From: Lachnospiraceae bacterium
Lineage (GTDB): Bacteria > Bacillota > Clostridia > Lachnospirales > Lachnospiraceae
Assembly: GCA_019423745.1 (NCBI GenBank)
Contig: JAHZAV010000036.1
Coordinates: 1-20,934 of the forward strand
Reading direction: 5' to 3'
DNA: 20,934 nt
The position numbers were made by a program, and so were the translations under genes. This document shows positions 14,186 to 20,934 of this stretch, piece after piece. The notes beneath the pieces are model-generated. The model saw only the letters and a program-made list of their open reading frames with translations. It ran no database searches and had not been told where the DNA came from. Each line of letters opens with the position of its first letter. The first letter of the stretch is position 1.

Positions 14186-14725
14186 TTATTTTGTAAACGG
14201 CATGTTGAACTGTTTTAACAGCTCGCGAGCCTCTTCGTCTGTCTTAGCCGTTGTAACAAAAATGATATCCATACCTCTGACTTTATCCACCTTATCATAC
14301 TCGATTTCCGGGAAGATAAGCTGCTCTTTAATACCAAGAGCATAGTTACCTCTTCCATCGAATGCATTAGGATTTACACCTCTAAAGTCACGTACACGAG
14401 GCAGTGCAAGATTTACGAGACGATCAACGAACTCATACATCTTTTCTCCTCTCAATGTAACCTTGCAGCCAATCGGCATTCCTTCTCTGATTTTGAAGTT
14501 TGCCACGGATTTCTTTGCTTTACAAACAACTGCTTTCTGTCCTGTAATCTTTTCCATATCAGCGATTGCTGACTCTAAAACTTTTGCGTTATCTTTTGCT
14601 TCGCCTACACCCATGTTGATAACAACTTTGTCAAGTTTCGGCACTTCCATAATATTTTTATAACCGAACTTTTTGATCATTGCATCAATGATCTCATTCT
14701 GGTACTGTTCTTTCAGTCTGCTCAA
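14186..14725 (-). CDS. rplE: 50S ribosomal protein L5, TTG start
   Basis: L5 binds 5S rRNA and contacts P-site tRNA and S13 across the subunit interface. The 179-residue protein starts MSRLKEQYQNEI and has MEVPKLDKVVINMGVGEA, the TGQKAVVCKAKKSVANFKIREG segment and the end ELLKQFNMPFTK. The start codon is TTG at 14725, 9 nt after GGAGG; no ATG or GTG in the frame fits. The rare start may lower initiation. In E. coli this junction is the target of S8 repression. Confidence 0.97.
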   Translation of the reverse strand: MSRLKEQYQNEIIDAMIKKFGYKNIMEVPKLDKVVINMGVGEAKDNAKVLESAIADMEKITGQKAVVCKAKKSVANFKIREGMPIGCKVTLRGEKMYEFVDRLVNLALPRVRDFRGVNPNAFDGRGNYALGIKEQLIFPEIEYDKVDKVRGMDIIFVTTAKTDEEARELLKQFNMPFTK

Positions 14726-14748
14726 AGCACTGGACCTCCTTCCTTAAA

Positions 14749-15060
14749 TTAATCAATCACTTCGCCTGTTGATTTTGCAACACGCACTTTCTTGTCGCCA
14801 TCCATCTTAAATCCTACTCTTGTAGCTTTTCCTTTATGGATGTACATTACATTAGATATATCAATAGGTCCTTCCTGATGAACGATACCACCATTCTGAT
14901 TTGCAACACTTGGTTTTGTGTGCTTTGTCAGCATGTTGACACCTTCAACGAGAACTGTACCGTCCTTCTGGTTTACAGCGATGACCTTGCCTTCTTTGTC
15001 TTTATCTTTACCGGCAATCACTTTAACCATGTCGCCTTTTTTGATCTTCATAGTTGACAT
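14749..15060 (-). CDS. rplX: 50S ribosomal protein L24
   Basis: L24 is an assembly initiator near the peptide exit tunnel. The 103-residue protein has an N-terminal KOW domain (KIKKGDMVKVIAGKDKDKEG) and the conserved central segment LTKHTKPSVANQNGGIVHQEGPI, followed by SNVMYI. The ATG at 15060 is 12 nt after GGAGG. The internal ATG three codons later is too far from it. Standard position between rplN and rplE. Confidence 0.97.
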   Translation of the reverse strand: MSTMKIKKGDMVKVIAGKDKDKEGKVIAVNQKDGTVLVEGVNMLTKHTKPSVANQNGGIVHQEGPIDISNVMYIHKGKATRVGFKMDGDKKVRVAKSTGEVID

Positions 15061-15077
15061 CTTATTCTCGCACCTCC

Positions 15078-15446
15078 TTAAAGTACTTCCGGAGCCAAGG
15101 AAACAATTTTCATAAACTGTTTGTCACGGAGCTCCCTTGCTACTGGCCCGAAGATACGGGTTCCTCTTGGGTTTTTATCATCTTTTATAATAACAGCAGC
15201 ATTTTCGTCGAAGCGGATATAAGAACCGTCTTTACGGCGAGTACCTTTTACAGTACGTACAACTACAGCTTTAACGACATCACCTTTTTTTACAACGCCG
15301 CCTGGTGTTGCATCTTTAACAGTTGCAACTACCACATCTCCGATGCTTGCATATCTTCTTGTGGAACCTCCAAGCACACGGATACACAGTAACTCTTTCG
15401 CACCTGTGTTGTCTGCTACTTTCAGTCTGCTTTCTTGCTGTATCAT
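15078..15446 (-). CDS. rplN: 50S ribosomal protein L14
   Basis: L14 forms intersubunit bridges and is the binding site of the silencing factor RsfS. The 122-residue product starts MIQQESRLKVADNTGAKE and shows the signature VVKKGDVVKAVVVRT plus GTRIFGPVARELRD. The start at 15446 has GGAGGG 8 nt upstream. The open frame runs 48 nt further upstream, but that part is not family sequence. It is between rpsQ and rplX. Confidence 0.98.
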   Translation of the reverse strand: MIQQESRLKVADNTGAKELLCIRVLGGSTRRYASIGDVVVATVKDATPGGVVKKGDVVKAVVVRTVKGTRRKDGSYIRFDENAAVIIKDDKNPRGTRIFGPVARELRDKQFMKIVSLAPEVL

Positions 15447-15465
15447 GCAGGTTTCCCTCCTTATA

Positions 15466-15720
15466 CTATTTAACTTTTTCCATAACTTCGACAAGTCTCC
15501 ATCTCTTATCTTTTGATAACGGTCTTGTCTCCATAACTTTTACCTTGTCACCGATGTTGCACTCATTTGCTTCATCGTGGGCTTTTAATTTATAAGTTCT
15601 CTTTACGATTTTGTTGTAAAGTGGATGTTTTACATTGTCTTCTACTGCAACTACGATTGTTTTATCCATCTTGTTGCTGACTACTTTACCAACACGCGTT
15701 TTTCTTAAATTTCTTTCCAC
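15466..15720 (-). CDS. rpsQ: 30S ribosomal protein S17, GTG start
   Basis: S17 is an OB-fold primary binding protein of the 16S 5-prime domain. The 84-residue sequence starts MERNLRKTRVGKVVSNKMDKT and contains KRTYKLKAHDEANECNIGD and the ETRPLSKDKRWRLVEV signature. The start codon is GTG (15718-15720), 7 nt after GGAG. Length is standard. It follows rpmC by about 50 nt. Confidence 0.97.
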   Translation of the reverse strand: MERNLRKTRVGKVVSNKMDKTIVVAVEDNVKHPLYNKIVKRTYKLKAHDEANECNIGDKVKVMETRPLSKDKRWRLVEVMEKVK

Positions 15721-15774
15721 GGTGTTACTCCTTTCTTTGCGTTTTGCTCAAGAAGCTATTCTGGAAAAACCTCT

Positions 15775-15978
15775 TTACCCTCTCTGTGTTTCTGTGATCA
15801 CAGTCTGGATTCTTGCAATGTTTTTTCTTACTTCTTTGATTCTGCTTGTATTATCCAACTGGTTTGTTGCGTTCTGGAATCTTAAATTGAAAAGCTCCTT
15901 TTTAGCAGCTACTAATTCTTCATTCAGCTCTGCAGCTGATTTTGTTCTTAAATCTTCTACAAATGCATTAATTTTCAC
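15775..15978 (-). CDS. rpmC: 50S ribosomal protein L29, GTG start
   Basis: L29 is a two-helix protein next to the exit tunnel, near the trigger-factor and SRP docking site. I read 67 residues from a GTG at 15978 (MKINAFVEDLRTKSAAELNEEL), with the conserved KKELFNLRFQNATNQLDNTSRI. A GTG three codons upstream lies inside the GGCGGTGAT ribosome-binding site, so it is less likely. The coding region overlaps the end of rplP by 11 nt, suggesting coupled translation. Confidence 0.93.
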   Translation of the reverse strand: MKINAFVEDLRTKSAAELNEELVAAKKELFNLRFQNATNQLDNTSRIKEVRKNIARIQTVITETQRG

Positions 15979-16405
15979 TGTTATCACCGCCTTCTAAGTC
16001 TGCGCGAGAAACGACTTTACATTTACAAGGTAACTTGTGTGTTGCAAGACGAAGCGCCTCTCTTGCTACTTCTTCAGGAACGCCTGCAATTTCGAACATT
16101 ACGCGTCCTGGTTTTACAACTGCTACCCAGTATTCTAAGGTACCTTTACCGGAACCCATACGTGTTTCAGCTGGTTTCGTAGTTACTGGTTTATCTGGGA
16201 ATATTTTAATCCAAACTTTACCGCCACGTTTGATGTAACGTGTCATCGCGATACGGGCAGCCTCAATCTGGTTTGATTTGATCCAGCAAGGCTCTGTTGC
16301 AACGATACCATATTCACCATATGAAAGTGTGTTTCCACGAAGTGCTTTTCCTTTCATGGAGCCACGGAATTGTTTACGACGTTTTACTCTTTTTGGCATT
16401 AACAT
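15968..16405 (-). CDS. rplP: 50S ribosomal protein L16
   Basis: L16 contacts A-site tRNA and helps shape the peptidyl transferase region. The 145-residue protein starts MLMPKRVKRRKQFRGSMKGKA. It has the conserved RYIKRGGKVWIKIFPDKPVT and ETRMGSGKG segments and the end LATHKLPCKCKVVSR. The ATG at 16405 overlaps the rpsC stop as TAATG, with a GGGAG site 9 nt upstream. The next ATG two codons in is less well spaced. No sign of damage. Confidence 0.98.
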   Translation of the reverse strand: MLMPKRVKRRKQFRGSMKGKALRGNTLSYGEYGIVATEPCWIKSNQIEAARIAMTRYIKRGGKVWIKIFPDKPVTTKPAETRMGSGKGTLEYWVAVVKPGRVMFEIAGVPEEVAREALRLATHKLPCKCKVVSRADLEGGDNSEN

Positions 16406-17061
16406 TATTTATCGCTCCCTTCCTTTGCTGCCTTTTCCGGAAGAACTTCGCCTTTGTATACCCATACTTTTACACCAACTTTTCCGTATGTTGTGTCAGC
16501 TTCGGCGAATCCGTAGTCAATGTCTGCTCTCAGTGTCTGAAGAGGAATTGTTCCCTCGCTGTAGAACTCTGTACGAGCCATATCAGCTCCACCAAGACGT
16601 CCTGATACAGAAGTCTTAACACCAAGTGCTCCAGATTTCATAGTTCTTGACATGCATGATTTCATTGCACGTCTGAAAGAAATACGGTTCTCAAGCTGTA
16701 ATGCGATGTTCTCAGCTACTAACTGAGCATCTTTATCCGGTCTCTTGATTTCTTTGATGTCAACGATTAACTTTTTATCTGTAAACTGTGCTAATTCACC
16801 TTTTACTTTCTCGATCTCTGCTCCACCTTTACCGATTACAACACCAGGTTTTGCTGTGTAAACGATAATCTTTACGCGGTCAGATGCTCTCTCGATTTCA
16901 ATTTTAGAAATACCAGCACTGTATAATCTCTTCTTAAGATATGTTCTGATTTCATGGTCTTCCACTAAGCAGTCTGCGAAATCTTTCTCTGCATACCATC
17001 TTGAGTCCCAGTCTTTGATAACTCCGACTCTCAAACCATGAGGATTAACTTTCTGTCCCAT
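16405..17061 (-). CDS. rpsC: 30S ribosomal protein S3
   Basis: S3 lies at the mRNA entry channel and contributes to the ribosomal helicase activity. The 218-residue product starts MGQKVNPHGLRVGVIKDWDS, has a type II KH domain with the GKGG loop at residues 77-80, and ends with the S3 C-terminal domain (SGRLGGADMARTEFYSEG, then KVWVYKGEVLP). GGAGGG is 7 nt before the ATG at 17061. Its stop overlaps the rplP start by one base. Confidence 0.98.
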   Translation of the reverse strand: MGQKVNPHGLRVGVIKDWDSRWYAEKDFADCLVEDHEIRTYLKKRLYSAGISKIEIERASDRVKIIVYTAKPGVVIGKGGAEIEKVKGELAQFTDKKLIVDIKEIKRPDKDAQLVAENIALQLENRISFRRAMKSCMSRTMKSGALGVKTSVSGRLGGADMARTEFYSEGTIPLQTLRADIDYGFAEADTTYGKVGVKVWVYKGEVLPEKAAKEGSDK

Positions 17062-17072
17062 GTTTGCCCTCC

Positions 17073-17459
17073 TTATCTTTCATCAAGCACGAGTGTAATG
17101 TGGCTCATTCTCTTTTCGATTCTGTAAGCTCTACCCTGTGCTCTAGGTCTGATTCTCTTCATTGTTGGTCCTTTGTTTGCATAAGCCTCTGCAATGTACA
17201 GATTCTCAGCATTCATGCCGTTGTTGTTCTCAGCATTTGCAATTGCAGACTCTAATAATTTCTTTATTAAACTAGAAGCATATCTTGGATTGTATGTCAA
17301 AATACCAAGTGCTGTTGTTACATCCTTACCTCTGATGGCATCTAATACGAAGCATGCTTTCTGAACAGAAACTCTTGCGTAAGATAACTTAGCAGAAGGT
17401 CTTGTATCTTTGTTAGCATTTCTTTCTCTTTTAATTTGGGATCTATGTCCTTTAGCCAT
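17073..17459 (-). CDS. rplV: 50S ribosomal protein L22
   Basis: L22 lines the peptide exit tunnel with a long beta-hairpin and is a known site of macrolide-resistance changes. The 128-residue sequence has an N-terminal basic stretch, then ARVSVQKACFVLDAIRGKDV, ESAIANAENN and the hairpin region with PRAQGRAYRIEKRMSHITLVL-type ending. The hairpin shows no obvious insertion or deletion. GGAGGG precedes the ATG at 17459 by 7 nt. Confidence 0.98.
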   Translation of the reverse strand: MAKGHRSQIKRERNANKDTRPSAKLSYARVSVQKACFVLDAIRGKDVTTALGILTYNPRYASSLIKKLLESAIANAENNNGMNAENLYIAEAYANKGPTMKRIRPRAQGRAYRIEKRMSHITLVLDER

Positions 17460-17485
17460 GGATGAACCCTCCTTTCACAATCTAA

Positions 17486-17767
17486 TTATCTAACTTTGGA
17501 TTTCTTTTCGTCTTTTCCGTGTCCTCTGTAAGTTCTGGTTGCTACGAACTCTCCGAGTTTGTGTCCAACCATATCTTCAGTAACATATACAGGTACGTGC
17601 TTTCTTCCGTCATGAACAGCAATTGTGTGTCCGATCATGCTTGGGAAGATTGTAGAACGACGGGACCATGTCTTGATTACAGACTTGTCTCCAGCCTCGT
17701 TCATAGCATCAACCTTTTTAAGCAGGCTTGCGTCTGCGAATGGTCCTTTTTTAATAGAACGTGCCAT
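17486..17767 (-). CDS. rpsS: 30S ribosomal protein S19
   Basis: S19 pairs with S13 in the 30S head and contacts the 50S subunit. The 93-residue protein starts MARSIKKGPFADASLLKK and has SRRSTIFPSMIGHTIAVHDG, VTEDMVGHKLGEF and a basic C-terminus (RTYRGHGKDEKKSKVR). GGAGG lies 10 nt before the ATG at 17767. Normal length and position between rplB and rplV. Confidence 0.98.
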   Translation of the reverse strand: MARSIKKGPFADASLLKKVDAMNEAGDKSVIKTWSRRSTIFPSMIGHTIAVHDGRKHVPVYVTEDMVGHKLGEFVATRTYRGHGKDEKKSKVR

Positions 17768-17790
17768 AGGTTCTAACCTCCTTATGAAAA

Positions 17791-18633
17791 CTATTTAATT
17801 GCTTTACCATCTCTTCTTCTTACGATCATCTTGTTAGAAGCTTTATTTTTCTTTCTTGTCTTAAGACCAAGTGCTGGTTTACCCCAAGGTGTACACGGAC
17901 CCGGACGTCCGATTCCAGTCTTACCTTCACCACCACCATGCGGATGGTCATTCGGGTTCATAACAGAACCGCGCACTGTCGGACGAATACCCATGCGGCG
18001 CTTGCGTCCTGCTTTTCCGATATTGATCAGGTTGTGATCTCCGTTTCCTACCACACCGATAGATGCACGACAAATGATCGGAACCATTCTCATTTCGCCA
18101 GATGGAAGTCTTAAAGTAGCATATTTTCCTTCTTTAGCCATCAGCTGTGCACTGTTTCCAGCGGAACGAACAAGCTGTCCGCCTTTTCCAGGATACAGCT
18201 CAATATTGTGAATCTGTGTACCAACCGGGATTTCTGAAAGAGGCAGGCAGTTTCCTACTCTCACTTCAGCCTCAGGTCCATTCATAACCTTCATGCCATC
18301 TGTCAATCCCTGCGGTGCAAGAATATAAGCTTTTTCTCCATCTTCATAGCAGATCAAAGCGATATTTGCAGATCTGTTCGGATCATACTCGATTCCAAGT
18401 ACTGTAGCTGAAATACCATCTTTTCTTCTCTTGAAGTCGATAATTCTATATTTTTTCTTAGCTCCGCCGCCGCGGTGTCTTACTGTGATTTTTCCCTGGT
18501 TATTACGTCCTGCCTGGCTGCTTTTAGAAACAAGCAGAGACTTTTCTGGAGTCGTTTTTGTGATTTCAGAGAAATCAGATCCAGTCATCTGTCTTCTGGA
18601 AGGCGTATATGGGTTATAAGTTTTAATTCCCAT
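17791..18633 (-). CDS. rplB: 50S ribosomal protein L2
   Basis: L2 is one of the largest and most conserved 50S proteins, required for subunit association and peptidyl transferase activity. The 280-residue protein starts MGIKTYNPYTPSRRQM, has the OB-fold/SH3 core (HRGGGAKKKYRIIDF, VLGIEYDPNRSANIALI) and the C-terminal signature MNPNDHPHGGGEGKTGIG, which includes the conserved functional histidine. The start at 18633 has AAGGAGA 7 nt upstream. Six more codons are open upstream, but they have no match to the family. Confidence 0.98.
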   Translation of the reverse strand: MGIKTYNPYTPSRRQMTGSDFSEITKTTPEKSLLVSKSSQAGRNNQGKITVRHRGGGAKKKYRIIDFKRRKDGISATVLGIEYDPNRSANIALICYEDGEKAYILAPQGLTDGMKVMNGPEAEVRVGNCLPLSEIPVGTQIHNIELYPGKGGQLVRSAGNSAQLMAKEGKYATLRLPSGEMRMVPIICRASIGVVGNGDHNLINIGKAGRKRRMGIRPTVRGSVMNPNDHPHGGGEGKTGIGRPGPCTPWGKPALGLKTRKKNKASNKMIVRRRDGKAIK

Positions 18634-18687
18634 GATTGCTTCTCCTTTCAATACTGTTTATTATCACGGTTTCTGTCCGTATGCATT

Positions 18688-18742
18688 GAGCACTCTTTAA
18701 GATGCTCTACGAATTCTAGTTAAAGCGCATTAAGCTATGCGC
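18688..18742 (-). other. Two hairpins in the rplW-rplB gap
   Basis: GCGCAT (18725-18730) pairs perfectly with ATGCGC (18737-18742) around a 6-nt loop. GAGCA (18688-18692) pairs with TGCTC (18703-18707). They occupy a 116-nt gap where most junctions in this operon are under 40 nt. No long T-run follows either stem, so termination is unlikely. Confidence 0.45.
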
Positions 18743-18749
18743 ATTCTTT

Positions 18750-19055
18750 CTAGAGTCCTTCAAAAAGTTCAATATCTGCGCTTTCTTCTGTCAACTGAAC
18801 AATTGCTTTCTTTGTCTTAGCAGTTGTACCAAAATTCATTGTTCCGCGCACTCTTTTTTTCTTTCCGCCGTTGTTCATTGTGTTTACGCTCTCAACTTTT
18901 GTTCCGGCAAACATTTTCTCAACAGCTTCTTTAATCTGATTTTTAGTAGCATCTGTGTGAACAAGGAATGTATATTTCTTCTCACCCATCAGCTCCATAC
19001 TCTTTTCTGTAATTACTGGTTTCAGGATTACATCATAATATTTGATATCAGCCAT
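18750..19055 (-). CDS. rplW: 50S ribosomal protein L23
   Basis: L23 forms the main docking site for trigger factor and SRP at the peptide exit. The 101-residue sequence starts MADIKYYDVILKPVITEKSM and has the conserved YTFLVHTDATKNQIKEAVEKMF and VESVNTMNNGGKKKRVRG. Its ATG at 19055 overlaps the rplD stop by one base (TAATG), with an AGGAGG site 6-9 nt upstream inside rplD. Normal length. Confidence 0.98.
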   Translation of the reverse strand: MADIKYYDVILKPVITEKSMELMGEKKYTFLVHTDATKNQIKEAVEKMFAGTKVESVNTMNNGGKKKRVRGTMNFGTTAKTKKAIVQLTEESADIELFEGL

Positions 19056-19675
19056 TATGCGTACACCTCCTCGATTGCAGCAACAGCAGCTTTCGTCGTG
19101 ATTACTGTGTTGTATTTTAAGATGTCGTACACATTAATCGTATTTGTCTTTGCAGTTTTCACATCCGGAATATTCTTTGCAGAAATTTCTGCATTCACAT
19201 TTCCTTCTTCCAATACTACTAATGCTTTATTTACATCCAGGTTTTTCAATACATTCGCAAAATTCTTTGTTTTAAAGTTTTCAAAAGCGATCTCATCAAT
19301 CACGATAAATTTGTTTTCTGCAACTTTAGCAGTCAACGCTGACTTAAGAGCCGCTCTCTTTTCCTTCTTATTCATCTTGAATGAATAGTCACGCGGTACT
19401 GGTGCGAATACAACTCCGCCTCCTGTCCACTGTGGAGCTCTTGTAGATCCCTGTCTTGCATGACCTGTTCCTTTTTGTCTCCACGGTTTTCTTCCACCAC
19501 CAGAAACTTCAGAACGTGTCTTTGCTTTCTGTGTTCCCTGACGTTTATTTGCAAGCTGGTTCACAACTGCCATGTGTACCAGGTGTTCGTTTACTTCCAC
19601 ACCGAATACAGCATCGTTCAGATCGATTGTACCAACTTCTTTACCTTCGATATTGTAAACAGATACGTTTGCCAT
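19055..19675 (-). CDS. rplD: 50S ribosomal protein L4
   Basis: L4 extends a loop to the exit tunnel; in E. coli it also represses its own operon through the S10 leader. The 206-residue protein has the long basic loop at about residues 45-90 (TRSEVSGGGRKPWRQKGTG, then RQGSTRAPQWTGGGVVFAP) and a globular Rossmann-like C-terminal part (LVVLEEGNVN). GGAGG is 9 nt before the ATG at 19675. It overlaps rplW by one base. The structured leader of rpsJ makes L4 autoregulation possible, but this is not shown. Confidence 0.98.
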   Translation of the reverse strand: MANVSVYNIEGKEVGTIDLNDAVFGVEVNEHLVHMAVVNQLANKRQGTQKAKTRSEVSGGGRKPWRQKGTGHARQGSTRAPQWTGGGVVFAPVPRDYSFKMNKKEKRAALKSALTAKVAENKFIVIDEIAFENFKTKNFANVLKNLDVNKALVVLEEGNVNAEISAKNIPDVKTAKTNTINVYDILKYNTVITTKAAVAAIEEVYA

Positions 19676-19702
19676 CTAAGTGTTCCTCCTTTCTCGTAAA
19701 AC

Positions 19703-20383
19703 CTAGTTAGCTTTTACTGTCTCTTTGATTGTAACCAAAGATTTCTTTGGTCCCGGTACAGAACCTTTAACTAAAAGAAGGTTCTTATCAGCATCTACTC
19801 GTACAACTTCAAGATTCTGAATGGTAATCTTTTTATTACCCATCTGTCCAGGCATTTTCTTGCCCTTAAATACTTTACTCGGATCAGATGCCGCACCATT
19901 GGAACCTGCATGACGATGGAATTTGGAACCGTGTGTCATAGGTCCTCTGTGCTGACCATGTCTCTTGATCGCACCCTGGAATCCTTTACCTTTGGAAATT
20001 GCTGTAGCATCCACTTTATCTCCTGCTTCAAACATATCAGCTTTAATTTCCTGTCCCAATGTATACTCTTCAGCATTTTCAAATTTGAATTCTCTTACAA
20101 ATCTTTTTCCAGAAACACCAGCTTTTGCGAAATGTCCCTGTTCTGCCTTTGTAACACCATGACGATGAACAATCTCTTTCTTACCACTCTTATCTTTGTT
20201 GATAATCTTGTCTTTCTTGTCCACGAAGCCAACCTGTACAGCACTGTAGCCATCGTTTTCCACTGTCTTAACCTGTGTTACCACACATGGACCAGCCTGA
20301 AGTACAGTTACCGGTGTAAGAACACCGTCTTCATTGAAGATCTGTGTCATTCCGACTTTGGTAGCTAAAATAGCTTTCTTCAT
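19703..20383 (-). CDS. rplC: 50S ribosomal protein L3
   Basis: L3 initiates 50S assembly and reaches the peptidyl transferase centre. The 226-residue product starts MKKAILATKVGMTQIFNEDG and has the conserved core SKGKGFQGAIKRHG and the loop GPMTHGSKFHRHAGSNG (about 148-163), where changes affect pleuromutilin binding in other species. It is about 15 residues longer than E. coli L3, mostly from a lysine-rich stretch near 56-71. AGGAGG is 9 nt before the ATG at 20383. Confidence 0.98.
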   Translation of the reverse strand: MKKAILATKVGMTQIFNEDGVLTPVTVLQAGPCVVTQVKTVENDGYSAVQVGFVDKKDKIINKDKSGKKEIVHRHGVTKAEQGHFAKAGVSGKRFVREFKFENAEEYTLGQEIKADMFEAGDKVDATAISKGKGFQGAIKRHGQHRGPMTHGSKFHRHAGSNGAASDPSKVFKGKKMPGQMGNKKITIQNLEVVRVDADKNLLLVKGSVPGPKKSLVTIKETVKAN

Positions 20384-20410
20384 TATAAATACCTCCTGTG
20401 ATTTACAGCG

Positions 20411-20428
20411 GAACGTCTTTTGACGTTC
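20411..20428 (-). other. Hairpin in the rpsJ-rplC gap
   Basis: GAACGTC (20411-20417) and GACGTTC (20422-20428) make a perfect 7-bp stem with a 4-nt loop between the rpsJ stop and the rplC ribosome-binding site. No T-run follows on the minus strand, so it is probably a processing or stability element and not a terminator. Confidence 0.5.
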
Positions 20429-20450
20429 ATCCTAAATTTAGGAATACTGC

Positions 20451-20768
20451 TTATTTGTTTTTCATTTTGATATCGATATAAACACCAGCCGGCATTTCCA
20501 GTCTTGACAGCGCATCTACCGTCTTCTGTGTCGGCGTAATGATATCAATCAGTCTTTTATGAGTTCTCTGCTCAAACTGTTCTCTGGAATCTTTATACTT
20601 GTGAACAGCTCTAAGGATTGTTACTACTTCCTTCTTTGTCGGAAGCGGTACCGGTCCGCTCACCTTCGCTCCATTTTTCTTTACAGTTTCGATGATTTTC
20701 TTTGCGGATGCATCAACCAGCTGATGATCATACGCTTTCAGTGTGATTCTCATTACTTGACTTGCCAT
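20451..20768 (-). CDS. rpsJ: 30S ribosomal protein S10
   Basis: S10 of the 30S head; it also acts with NusB as NusE in transcription antitermination. The 105-residue product has RITLKAYDHQLVDASAKKI, the VSGPVPLPTKKEVVTILR loop, the SREQFEQRTHKRLIDI segment and the end LPA-type tail MPAGVYIDIKMKNK. The start at 20768 (MASQVMRI) follows AAGGAGG by 11 nt. The frame is open for 84 nt upstream, but that is leader sequence. Another ATG five codons in (MRITLKAY) is possible but far from the ribosome-binding site. It is the first gene of the S10 operon. Confidence 0.97.
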   Translation of the reverse strand: MASQVMRITLKAYDHQLVDASAKKIIETVKKNGAKVSGPVPLPTKKEVVTILRAVHKYKDSREQFEQRTHKRLIDIITPTQKTVDALSRLEMPAGVYIDIKMKNK

Positions 20769-20808
20769 AAAAAAAGTCGCCTCCTTTTCGTACTTTTTCA
20801 CTTCAGTA

Positions 20809-20912
20809 CGACAAGCGGTGACTGTACACTCTCCCGTGTGTGTCCCAAACAACTCACACGTTGTTACTGCATTTCAGCAGCCGTTATAGTAGTTTCGTAC
20901 AGTGACTTGTCG
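20809..20912 (-). promoter_or_regulatory. Structured S10-operon leader
   Basis: The leader RNA can close with two stacked helices: CGACAAG (20809-20815) with CTTGTCG (20906-20912), and ACTGTAC (20821-20827) with GTACAGT (20897-20903). Inside, CTGC/GCAG (20867-20870 with 20877-20880) forms one hairpin. AACAAC/GTTGTT (20848-20853 with 20860-20865) competes with CGTGTG/CACACG (20835-20840 with 20855-20860). The operon promoter is presumably right of the window. This position corresponds to the L4-responsive leader known in E. coli, but the fold is not the same one as far as I can tell. Confidence 0.5.
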
Positions 20913-20934
20913 CCAGTTTCCTAACTTGACATTC

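Noticed and set aside
20769..20852. Upstream extension of rpsJ
   Set aside because: The AAGGAGG site lies inside it and S10 homology starts after 20768.
20883..20888. TATAAC as a minus-strand -10 for the S10 operon
   Set aside because: No -35 match at 16-18 bp, and a start here would remove one arm of the long leader helix.
20926..20931. TTGACA at the right edge
   Set aside because: It is on the plus strand, pointing out of the window, and its -10 region is not available.
1..20934. tRNA, rRNA, CRISPR arrays, insertion sequences, prophage or integron features
   Set aside because: I saw none: no repeat-spacer pattern, transposase or integrase, cloverleaf or rRNA sequence.

Overview
The window is a low-to-moderate GC chromosomal segment from a Gram-positive anaerobe. 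It is most likely a Clostridia member of the Lachnospiraceae type. The evidence is the strong AGGAGG ribosome-binding sites, the gene order, the Cys4 (zinc) S14 and Cys4-lid adenylate kinase, a KOW-domain gene between map and infA, an enlarged L17, and a fermentative AdhE. The family assignment is inference from these features; no search was run. Every gene I accept lies on the minus strand, so transcription runs from high to low coordinates.

From about 20.9 kb down to 4.1 kb lies an almost uninterrupted S10-spc-alpha ribosomal protein cluster: rpsJ-rplC-rplD-rplW-rplB-rpsS-rplV-rpsC-rplP-rpmC-rpsQ-rplN-rplX-rplE-rpsN(Z)-rpsH-rplF-rplR-rpsE-rpmD-rplO-secY-adk-map-KOW-infA-rpmJ-rpsM-rpsK-rpsD-rpoA-rplQ. 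It makes most large- and small-subunit primary binding proteins, the SecY translocon, adenylate kinase, methionine aminopeptidase, IF1 and the RNA polymerase alpha subunit. Several junctions are TAATG overlaps. A perfect-arm terminator at 4074-4110 closes the cluster. The ecf-transporter/truA/rplM/rpsI genes that often follow rplQ in Firmicutes are not here.

Below 4.1 kb are two separately expressed units: adhE (bifunctional aldehyde-alcohol dehydrogenase, strong promoter, own terminator) and an APH-fold phosphotransferase of unknown substrate (own promoter). A terminator-like hairpin at the left edge points rightward and probably ends a gene outside the window.

The protein-coding content is conserved housekeeping. 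The less expected content is in the gaps. (1) A gap of about 370 nt between rpmJ and rpsM carries a run of perfect or near-perfect hairpins. (2) A 155-nt gap between rpsM and rpsK has mutually exclusive helices and a pseudoknot-compatible pairing. (3) An extended -10 promoter in front of rpmJ is followed by a 10-bp hairpin whose loop can pair with sequence near the ribosome-binding site. (4) The rpsJ leader folds into a long closing helix with alternative inner hairpins. Together they look like a set of cis-acting RNA elements partitioning the superoperon. This is inference from base pairing read by eye and has not been tested by comparative analysis.
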